From positions 5,628 to 69,627 of the forward strand of contig CAZGMJ010000025.1 in NCBI GenBank assembly GCA_964526785.1: 64,000 bases of DNA, given 5' to 3'. The notes under the pieces were generated by a model. The model was not told the DNA's origin. It was given only the letters and a program-made list of their open reading frames with translations, and made no database searches. The translations under genes were made by a program, and so were the position numbers. Positions 52,747 through 60,406 of this stretch are shown in pieces; position 1 is the first letter of the stretch, and each line of letters starts with the position of its first letter. The DNA comes from CAZGMJ01 sp964526785 (GTDB taxonomy: Bacteria > Planctomycetota > Phycisphaerae > Sedimentisphaerales > Anaerobacaceae).

Positions 52747-53552
52747 TCAGGCGAATCGGCATCATTGCGGTGGGGCTGCTGCTGATCGGCGCGGTTGCGG
52801 GGCGGGCGGAGCTGACAACAGAGGAGGTGCACCGGCTCTTTCATCAGGCCAACGAGGCGTTCCGGCAGGCCAATGAGAAGGCGGGCGAGCCCGAGGCCGA
52901 GCGGTTGTACAGCCAGGCGATTCTGAGTTACGAACGGATCATCGAAGAGGGCGGCATCCGCAACGCCAAGCTGTATTATAATCTCGCCAATGCGTATTTT
53001 CTCAGGCAGGATATCGGCAGGGCGATTCTCAACTATCGCCGGGCCAAGCGGCTGGAGCCTTCCGATCCGCGGATTCAGAAGAACCTGGCGTTTGCGCGGA
53101 GCAAGCGGGTCGATCAGATTCGGCTCAAGGGGGAACAGCGGGTCTTGCAGACGTTGTTCTTCTGGCATTACGATTTTTCGATGCGGACGCGGTTCATTCT
53201 GGCGTGCGTTGCGTTTGCGGTGCTTTGCGGGGCGGGGATCGTGATAATCTGGCGCGGACGGTCGGCGGCGGCGACGGCCACGACGGTGGTTGCGGGGCTG
53301 CTGCTGGTCTGCTTTGTCGTATCGGTGGCGGTGCAGGCGCGGGCCGAGGCCGGATCGATCGAGGGGGTGATTGTAGCCGACGAGATCGTGGCGCGGCAGG
53401 GGGACGGGAATAACTATCCGCCCAGCTTCGAGGAGCCGCTGCACAGCGGGACGGAGTTCGAACTGCTGGAGCAGCGGGCGGGCTGGTATTACATCCGGCT
53501 GGCCGACGAGACGGAGACCTGGATACCCGAGACGGCCGGCGCGTTGATTTGA
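52743..53552 (+). CDS. batE: BatE-type TPR/SH3 protein
   Basis: 269 aa. Signal peptide 1-22, TPR repeats at about 60-115 (KLYYNLANAYFLRQDIGRAI), two hydrophobic helices at about 150-190, and a C-terminal SH3-like segment (IVARQGDGNNYPPSFEEPL, GWYYIRLADETETWIPE). This is the standard BatE architecture and closes the operon. Its ATG overlaps the BatD stop. No clear terminator was found after it. Confidence 0.86.
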   Translation: MIRRIGIIAVGLLLIGAVAGRAELTTEEVHRLFHQANEAFRQANEKAGEPEAERLYSQAILSYERIIEEGGIRNAKLYYNLANAYFLRQDIGRAILNYRRAKRLEPSDPRIQKNLAFARSKRVDQIRLKGEQRVLQTLFFWHYDFSMRTRFILACVAFAVLCGAGIVIIWRGRSAAATATTVVAGLLLVCFVVSVAVQARAEAGSIEGVIVADEIVARQGDGNNYPPSFEEPLHSGTEFELLEQRAGWYYIRLADETETWIPETAGALI

Positions 53553-53644
53553 CACCTGAGAGCCGGAGTCGAGGGCCGCGGCACGCCATATTCGCCTCAA
53601 GTTCGCCTGATGTATCCGACTGACATCGTGCGCGTCCACTGCGG

Positions 53645-53935
53645 CAGATTGCGGGCAATTGGCTTTGTTTCGGCGGGCATCTATGGTCTCTGTGCCGTCA
53701 TATCGTTTGTAAATTGCTGTGATACAATTGCTTGCGCGCAGACTACCTATCTTCATATTGGCTTTGTTTCTGCGACAGGCTCTGTAACCAACCGGCGAAA
53801 TCTTCGCCATATTAACATTGGGTTTGTTTTGCGCACAGGGTATGAGTGGAAGGGCCGATGGGTAGTTGGGTGCACAGCCGGGGGCGTGCAGATCTTGCCC
53901 ATATTGATATTGGCTTTGTTTTGCGCAAAAGCATC
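53645..53935. repeat. Four-copy imperfect direct repeat (about 35 bases each)
   Basis: Units at about 53656-53680, 53755-53780, 53815-53840 and 53906-53931, all containing ATTGG(C/G)TTTGTTT and most of them preceded by a CATATT-type stretch. Spacing is irregular (about 99, 60 and 91 bases) and the units differ, so this is not a CRISPR. The region codes for nothing obvious; its minus-strand frame gives NKAN/NKPN/KQSQ-type peptides that I recall as a common spurious pattern in planctomycete metagenomes. Confidence 0.7.
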
Positions 53936-54273
53936 GGCGGGCGGGGCGCAGACCGAGCGACGTATGCGAATGGAACGCGCCGGCTATGGCGTGCCAGGGG
54001 GTTGATGTATCGTTCAGTGTCATTGGTCAATCCGCGATTTTGAGCCTATTCGATTTGTTAAGTGTATATTATACTAAATCGGGATGGAAAAGTCAAGGAG
54101 ATTTCGTCGAATCCATTCTGCATGTCCCACGAGTGTTTTGCCATTGTGAGCGCAGACGCCGTAATTCTATGGCAAGAATCAATGTGTCGGAAGAAGAGGG
54201 CGATTTTTCTTGAAATGCAAGTGGCTGCAGAGTAATTTTTGCGTGGATACGGTGTTAGGGAGTTGCCTGTCAT
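53936..54273. other. A/T-rich gap before the methylase gene
   Basis: About 340 bases without a gene. It holds the imperfect palindrome AGTGTATATTATACT at 54061-54075 and AGGGAG near 54256, which can serve as the ribosome-binding site of the next gene. Composition is clearly richer in A/T than the neighbouring operon (by eye, not computed). Confidence 0.4.
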
Positions 54274-57200
54274 ATGCCTGGACTGCTGGAATTAGCTCAC
54301 AAGCGCCTCGGTTGGCCGTCGAGACGCGATATAATGAGGCCGAAAGGCTCTGGTCCGGCCATTATCGCGGAATTGGCGCGGAGGAAGCTGAAGACGGCGA
54401 TTGAGCGGGATCAGGAGAATGTCAGTGTCGAAGTGGGAGTGCTTGCGGCCAATCCATGCTCGGACAAGACTGAGGAGCCTTTGGCGATAGTCTGTGATTT
54501 TGAGAGCACGGTTTCTGAGGACGTTCTGCGCAAGACGCACCGGCTGGCGTGGAGCTTTTCGCGGTCACCGATGCTCATGACGATCGAACCCAGTGCGGTC
54601 AAGGTCTGGACGTGTTGGAAGAAGCCTGTAGAGGAAGAGGAAGATGTTGGTGGGCTTTGCGTAGAGCGCGCGGATAGAAGCCTATTGGCAGAATCGTCGA
54701 TGTCAGAGCAAGCAGCGAGGGCCCTGCAATGGGTGGAGTTGGCGTCCGGGAACTTTTTGAGGAAGGACGAGTACTCAAAGTACTTCAGGCGGGACCAGCG
54801 GGCGGATCAGTTGATGCTTGAGGATTTGAAAGCACTTCGGCGCAAATTGCTGGATGCTGAGTTGCCCGTAGATATCTGTCATGATCTGATCGCGCGGGTG
54901 ATCTTCATAGAATTCCTGTTTCAGCGGAAGGACTCACAGGGACACGCCGCACTGAACGAAAAGGTTCTCGCGAAGCTACATGATAGAGGGGTTCTGCGGA
55001 GAGTCCATAATAGCCTTTCGAGCATTTTGCGGAACCACGGGGAGACATATCGTTTCTTCCGAGAACTCAATGGACGGTTTAACGGAGATCTGTTTCCGGG
55101 TAAAGGCGATGGAGAAGAAGAGCGGGAACGGGAATGGAAAGCAGAGATGGGGAGCGTAAAGAAGGAGCATCTGAACCTGCTGGGCGAGTTCGTTCGGGGT
55201 GAAATGGAAATAGCTACCGGGCAGCGCTGCTTGTGGAAGAGATATGCATTTGATGTCATCCCTCTTGAATTCATCAGCAGTATCTACGAGGAGTTTGTCA
55301 GCAATAAGAGAGCTTCCGGGGCACACTATACGCCGGTGCATATTGTCGATTACATGCTTGATTCAGTTCTTCCGTGGAATGACACGGACTGGAATAAGAA
55401 GATCTTGGATCCCGCCTGTGGATCGGGCATATTCCTCGTAAAAGCATATCAACGCCTGATCCACCGATGGAAATTGGCCCAGGGACCGGAGGCGAAGCCC
55501 GGGACGCCAGAACTCAGGAGTATGTTGGAGAATAACCTGCTGGGGGTAGACATTAATCCGCATGCAGTGCGCGTGGCCTCGTTTAGCCTTTATCTGGCTA
55601 TGTGCGATGAGCTCGAACCAAGGTACGTGTGGCAAAATGTGAAGTTCCCCCGGCTGCGCGACAGGAGGTTGCTGCAATGGGATTTCTTCAGCGAGGATCA
55701 GTCAGGATATCGGACCAAAGAAGACGGAAGTACTTATGATCTGGTCATAGGCAACGCGCCTTGGGGACATGATCTTGCAACCTCTCTTGCAGAGTCTTGG
55801 GCGAATAGTGACAAAGACGACCCGTGGCCCGTCCCATACAAAAGCCCAGGACCGCTTTTCTTGGTGAAGGCAGCCTTCTTGTCTAAACAAGAAGGTAGGG
55901 TGTGCATGATACAGCCTGCTCAGGCGTTGCTGACGAACCGCCAAGCTAAGGCAGTGGACTTTCGCAGGAAGTTCTTCACAAGGTTTAAGGTGGAGGAGAT
56001 TGTGAATCTTGCTGCGCTTCGCTTTGGGCTTTTCAAAGATTCGATTTCTCCTGCGTGCATCATCACGTTACGCCAGCGAACACCTGATGAGGGACAACTG
56101 AGATACTTATGCCCCAAGCCTACACGCTCAAGAGAAGACGAGTACCATGTTATTATCGAGCCGAATGATATCAACTATGTCTCATGGTATGAAGCGGCCG
56201 TTGAGGCAGAAATATGGTCCACGTTGATGTGGGGCGGACCGAGAGATCTTGCTTTGGCACGCAAGCTGAAGAAGCAGCAGAATCTGGCGAGCCTCACTGA
56301 TTTAGGTCAAATCAGAAAACGGCAGGGCATTGTCAGAGGTGATCGAACGAGATTCCAAAGCGAAATCCTCGGCAGACGAATCTTGGAGACGCAGGGCATC
56401 CCCTCAGGTTCATTCCTTTTCCTTGAAGCGGAAAGGCTACCAGTCAATACAGATGGCTATGTACACAGCCGAGATTCCACTGATTTCCGAGCATTTCAGT
56501 TACCGCAACTCGTTGTGAAACAAAGCTGGAAGGCTGAAGGTCGCTTCAAGGCGTCTATTGTATTGCCGGGTAAGTCTGAAAAGGGGATCATTTGCTCTAA
56601 GAGTTACGTGAGTGTCCACGCGGAAGGAACGGATGACAGGTGGTTGAAAGCTGCGTGTCTGAGTTATAACAGTATATTGGCTGTTTATTATCTCTTTCTG
56701 ACCAGCGGCAGGTGCTCTGGGTATATTCCCGAAGCCTATGTGGAGGAGATTCTTTCCGTGCCAATTGCTGATGTTGAGCCGGAGATCTTTGACAGCGTTA
56801 GGAACTGGTCCGATGTGGATGAACGAACGCGGCACGCGTTTGGATTCAATGACGCTGAGTGGGCTCTCGTCAGGGATATGAGTGAGTTCACATTACCTGA
56901 CTTCAAAGGGGGGCCGCAATCACCCGGTCGGCAGTCCACGATGTCCTCACATGGGAGACATGGCGGTGAAGGCACAGAGAGAGTTCTGGCGAACTACATA
57001 GACTATTTTGTCCGTGTTCTCCAGGCTGGATTTGGAGAGGACAAAGACATATCGGCCACGATCTTCAGGGAAGCGGGCGAAACTTCGGCGCCAGTACGTT
57101 TGGTTGCCATACACCTCGAGACGCCGGGGGAATCGTTCACAAGTGTCGAGAACATTGATTCGACGAAGTTGATTGAGCGGTTGAAGAAATTGAATGAGCG

Positions 57201-57426
57201 GTTTTTGAAAGCCCAGGGGGATGAGAGGCGTGGTGGGATCTTCTATCAACGTGTGGCTCGCGTATACGATAGCATATCAATTGACGGGAAGGACGTTCCG
57301 TCGGTTTTCATCATTAAGCCAGATCAAGTGCGGTACTGGACGCGGTCTATGGCTATGAGGGATGCAGACGAGGTGGCCGGGGAGATCATGCTCTGGCGAG
57401 AAGAAGCAGCCGCGATGCGAGGATAG
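54274..57426 (+). CDS. Eco57I/TaqI-type N6-adenine DNA methylase of a putative restriction system
   Basis: 1050 aa. SAM motif I is DPACGSG at residues 379-385 and the catalytic motif IV is NAPW at 494-497 (NPPY-type variant with Ala). The 150-370 region is helical, like type I/IIG methylase N-terminal parts (GAHYTPVHIVDYML just before motif I). About 665-860 resembles a TaqI-like target-recognition domain (TDLGQIRKRQGIV, PQLVVKQSW, SGYIPEAYVEEILSVPI). About 900-1050 is an unassigned extra domain. No nuclease motif was found in the first 150 residues, unlike type IIG enzymes. It is followed after 13 bases by a small nuclease-like gene. Low G+C and flanking repeats suggest horizontal acquisition. 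Confidence 0.8.
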   Translation: MPGLLELAHKRLGWPSRRDIMRPKGSGPAIIAELARRKLKTAIERDQENVSVEVGVLAANPCSDKTEEPLAIVCDFESTVSEDVLRKTHRLAWSFSRSPMLMTIEPSAVKVWTCWKKPVEEEEDVGGLCVERADRSLLAESSMSEQAARALQWVELASGNFLRKDEYSKYFRRDQRADQLMLEDLKALRRKLLDAELPVDICHDLIARVIFIEFLFQRKDSQGHAALNEKVLAKLHDRGVLRRVHNSLSSILRNHGETYRFFRELNGRFNGDLFPGKGDGEEEREREWKAEMGSVKKEHLNLLGEFVRGEMEIATGQRCLWKRYAFDVIPLEFISSIYEEFVSNKRASGAHYTPVHIVDYMLDSVLPWNDTDWNKKILDPACGSGIFLVKAYQRLIHRWKLAQGPEAKPGTPELRSMLENNLLGVDINPHAVRVASFSLYLAMCDELEPRYVWQNVKFPRLRDRRLLQWDFFSEDQSGYRTKEDGSTYDLVIGNAPWGHDLATSLAESWANSDKDDPWPVPYKSPGPLFLVKAAFLSKQEGRVCMIQPAQALLTNRQAKAVDFRRKFFTRFKVEEIVNLAALRFGLFKDSISPACIITLRQRTPDEGQLRYLCPKPTRSREDEYHVIIEPNDINYVSWYEAAVEAEIWSTLMWGGPRDLALARKLKKQQNLASLTDLGQIRKRQGIVRGDRTRFQSEILGRRILETQGIPSGSFLFLEAERLPVNTDGYVHSRDSTDFRAFQLPQLVVKQSWKAEGRFKASIVLPGKSEKGIICSKSYVSVHAEGTDDRWLKAACLSYNSILAVYYLFLTSGRCSGYIPEAYVEEILSVPIADVEPEIFDSVRNWSDVDERTRHAFGFNDAEWALVRDMSEFTLPDFKGGPQSPGRQSTMSSHGRHGGEGTERVLANYIDYFVRVLQAGFGEDKDISATIFREAGETSAPVRLVAIHLETPGESFTSVENIDSTKLIERLKKLNERFLKAQGDERRGGIFYQRVARVYDSISIDGKDVPSVFIIKPDQVRYWTRSMAMRDADEVAGEIMLWREEAAAMRG

Positions 57427-57439
57427 CAAGGGAGAGACA

Positions 57440-58120
57440 TTGGTCGCAAGGCAAACCTATTCTGAGAGATGCTTCCCGGAGACACCTGAATTCAATGCGG
57501 TCTTGCGTGATTGGAAGAAAAGCGGCTCCTTGGTGCTCCTGACAATTGTGTGGGAGGCTTGTGATAGTTTTCAAGAAAATGAGTTGGCCCGAATCGACTG
57601 TTCTCAAGACGATGAGGATTTGGAAAGAAACATCACGCAGTTGATAGAGCCCAAGATGCGTGAATCGATGAGCGGATTTGAGCCTTTCGATGTGCAGCAT
57701 GGCCCTTACGAAGAGGAGAGCCGAAAGGGCGCACCGGCCCAGCCACCGCAATACGACATTGCCTTTGTGCTATACAACTATCCGCGGGTTATGTGGCCTC
57801 TAGAAGCGAAGGTACTGAGAACGGATGGGCAAATTGCTGAGTATGTCAATGAGGTGGAGTGCAACTTCCTGACGTGTCGATATGCACCGTTTTCAAGCGA
57901 GGCGGCGATGCTTGGGTATCTTCTGGAGGGGAATTGTCCGACCGCATTCTCCAACATTGCACAAAAGGGGAGGTGGGAGTTGAGAATGCACGAAGGCTTG
58001 GCGGCACGGGATCATAGGGTATCTGAACATGAGCGCAACGTCCCGGCCGGCAAAGACTACCCGCGACATTTTCGCTGCCACCATATCGTTCTGCCAATCG
58101 GTAAGAACACATCTGCATGA
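57440..58120 (+). CDS. Small protein with putative PD-(D/E)XK nuclease motif
   Basis: 226 aa from a TTG at 57440, preceded by GGGAGAG; the frame is open to 57362 inside the methylase gene. No family was recognised. Residues 105-124 hold a pattern like the PD-(D/E)XK core: Asp106 in YDIAF, 15 residues, then Glu122-x-Lys124 (LEAK), with Glu70 as a possible further ligand on a preceding helix. This would be the restriction partner of the methylase. The protein is not an obvious fragment of anything known. It is convergent with the parC-like gene about 105 bases away. Confidence 0.6.
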   Translation: MVARQTYSERCFPETPEFNAVLRDWKKSGSLVLLTIVWEACDSFQENELARIDCSQDDEDLERNITQLIEPKMRESMSGFEPFDVQHGPYEEESRKGAPAQPPQYDIAFVLYNYPRVMWPLEAKVLRTDGQIAEYVNEVECNFLTCRYAPFSSEAAMLGYLLEGNCPTAFSNIAQKGRWELRMHEGLAARDHRVSEHERNVPAGKDYPRHFRCHHIVLPIGKNTSA

Positions 58121-58225
58121 TGGTCGGCACACAGCACTCGTGAATACCACGGTTCAACGACACGCCGATGTATAGAGTGTATCAAAGCCGGTCCAAGAAG
58201 CAAACGAAGCCTGCTGACGGTCTGG

Positions 58226-60406
58226 TTATGTGAGGATGCCTTTGGGCGATTTAATTTTCTTGTCCCACCAGCGGCCGGTTTTGGTGTCGACCCGTGCGAT
58301 GACTTTGGAGGTCATCTGTTTGCCTTTTGCCTTGAGGCCCTTGACGAGGACCTGTTCGGGTTTGAACTGCTGCTGGTGGATGCGGAGTCCTTTGACGGGT
58401 TTGTATTTGACGTAGATGGACTCGGGCGTGCCATAGGTGCAGAGCAGCAGTTTGGCGTCTTTGGGGATGTAGTTGTAGTCGCGGTTCATGATGGTCCCGC
58501 CGATTTCGAAGCGCTTGATGTAGGTGACGCCCCAGTCGTTGTACACGGCGGTGAAGACCAGGTCGCGCTTGTATAGGCCGCACCAGATCAGCCCGCCGTT
58601 GGCAAAATACGTTTCCGGCGGCGGCATTACGACGAAGGTTCCGTCGGCTTTGACGATGAGCAGTTTGTCCAGCGAGGAGCAGCTCAGCAGCGGCTCGCCC
58701 TTGACCGAGTGGCCGAGGAAGCCCTTTTCGGGATCGAGGCTGATGGTCAGCTCGTTGGAGGTGAGTTTGCGGACGTCGAGGGCTTTGAAGGTGTCGATCT
58801 TCGTGCGGCGCCGGTACTGGTCCCTGTATTTCTTAATAAGCGATTTGAGGTAGTTGACGGCGTAGGATTTGAGGTCCTTGAGGTGCTTTTCGACCTCGGC
58901 CAGTTCTTTGAGGACGGCCTCGATGTCCCTGCGGTTCTTCTCGATGTCGAAGCGGGAGATGCGTTTGATGCGGATGCCGAGGAGCATTTCCACGTCGGCT
59001 TTGGCGACCTTGCGTTTGAGCCGGGAGGCGAAGGGTTTGAGGCCCTTGAGCACGGCCTTGACGACGGCATCGTATGTCTTGCATTCTTCGATCTGCTTGT
59101 AGATGCGGTTTTCGACGAATATCTGGACGAGGGTTTTGTTGTGGAACTCATCGAGGAGGTTGCGCTTTTTTAGCGTCAGTTCGCGGCGCAGGATGTCGAG
59201 GAGCCTGCGGGCGTTATCGCGGAGGACCTGCTCGGTATTCATCTCGGCCGGGCGCTTGTCGCAGATGACGGTGAGCTGGCTGGAGAGGCTTGTTTCGCAT
59301 TTGGTGAAGGCGTACAGCGCTTTGACGGCCTTGTTTTGATCGGTGCCCTGGGAGAGGGTCAACTCGATGCCGACCCGTTCGGCGGTGAAATCGCTGATCG
59401 AGCGGACGGCGACTTTCTTCCTCTTGACGGCGTCCTCGATCGAGCTGATTACCGATTCGGTGGTCTGCATGCAGGGCAGCTCTTTGATCAGGAGTTTGTT
59501 GGAGTCGACTTTCTCGATACAGGCGCGGACCTTGATTTTGCCGAAGCCTTTTTCGTATTCGCTGACATCCATGACGCCGCCGGTCTGGAAGTCGGGCATG
59601 ACGTCGATCTTCGCGGGCTTTCGTTTGGTTTCCTTTATGATCCGGATTTCCGCTTCGAGCAGTTCGATGAAGTTGTGCGGCAGGATGCGCGTGGACAGGC
59701 CCACGGCGATGCCCTCGGCTCCGAGCATGAGCAGCAGCGGGAGCTTGGACGGCAGGGTCACGGGTTCGCGGTTGCGGCCGTCGTAGCTCGGGATGAAGTC
59801 GGTGAGGTCCTTATTGAACAGTTCGTTGCGGGCCAGTTCCGTCAGGCGGCATTCGATGTATCTGGGGGCGGCGGCGTTGTCACCCGTGAAGATGTTGCCG
59901 AAGTTGCCCTGGCCTTCGATGAGGTAGCGCTTGTTGGTCAGCGCGACCAGGGCGTCGCCGATGGAGGCGTCGCCGTGCGGGTGGTACTGCATGGTGTGGC
60001 CGACGATGTTGGCGACTTTGATGAAGCGTCCATCGTCTTTTTCTTTGAGGGCGTGGAGGATGCGGCGCTGGACGGGTTTGAGGCCGTCGGCGACGTTCGG
60101 GATGGCGCGTTCGCAGATAACGTACGAGGCGTACTGGAGGAAGTTAAAGTCGATCAGGTCCGTCAGGGGGCCGTGACGTTCGTGGACGGGCAGGTGGTCG
60201 TCGTGGGTCGGAGGCTCCTGGCCGTTGCCGCCGGAGGAAGTCTCCACCTTTGACAGGTCGGAAGACTGCGACGGCGGTTCGATGATATCCTGGATGGATG
60301 TTTGTGCGGCGTCGTCTTTTCGTTTTGCGGGGCGCCGGCGCGTTTCTTTCTTCCGGGCTGCAAGCGCACCATCCGGAAACAGGAATCGTTGCTTTCCCTG
60401 GGTCAT
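58226..60406 (-). CDS. parC: DNA topoisomerase IV-like subunit A
   Basis: 726 aa type IIA topoisomerase subunit that cuts and rejoins DNA. The active-site Tyr183 lies in AAAPRYIE. YHPHGDASIGDAL and EGQGNFG are conserved. A non-conserved charged tail of about 80 residues precedes the domain. The C-terminal part lacks an obvious GyrA box and is short, as in ParC of Bacteroidota-like type. Its ATG overlaps the stop of the subunit B gene by 4 bases. A separate gyrase is expected elsewhere in the genome. It might also be an alternative gyrase. Confidence 0.85.
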   Translation of the reverse strand: MTQGKQRFLFPDGALAARKKETRRRPAKRKDDAAQTSIQDIIEPPSQSSDLSKVETSSGGNGQEPPTHDDHLPVHERHGPLTDLIDFNFLQYASYVICERAIPNVADGLKPVQRRILHALKEKDDGRFIKVANIVGHTMQYHPHGDASIGDALVALTNKRYLIEGQGNFGNIFTGDNAAAPRYIECRLTELARNELFNKDLTDFIPSYDGRNREPVTLPSKLPLLLMLGAEGIAVGLSTRILPHNFIELLEAEIRIIKETKRKPAKIDVMPDFQTGGVMDVSEYEKGFGKIKVRACIEKVDSNKLLIKELPCMQTTESVISSIEDAVKRKKVAVRSISDFTAERVGIELTLSQGTDQNKAVKALYAFTKCETSLSSQLTVICDKRPAEMNTEQVLRDNARRLLDILRRELTLKKRNLLDEFHNKTLVQIFVENRIYKQIEECKTYDAVVKAVLKGLKPFASRLKRKVAKADVEMLLGIRIKRISRFDIEKNRRDIEAVLKELAEVEKHLKDLKSYAVNYLKSLIKKYRDQYRRRTKIDTFKALDVRKLTSNELTISLDPEKGFLGHSVKGEPLLSCSSLDKLLIVKADGTFVVMPPPETYFANGGLIWCGLYKRDLVFTAVYNDWGVTYIKRFEIGGTIMNRDYNYIPKDAKLLLCTYGTPESIYVKYKPVKGLRIHQQQFKPEQVLVKGLKAKGKQMTSKVIARVDTKTGRWWDKKIKSPKGILT

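Noticed and set aside
53645..53935. Possible CRISPR array
   Set aside because: Only four units, units differ from each other, spacing is 60-99 bases and there is no leader or cas gene.
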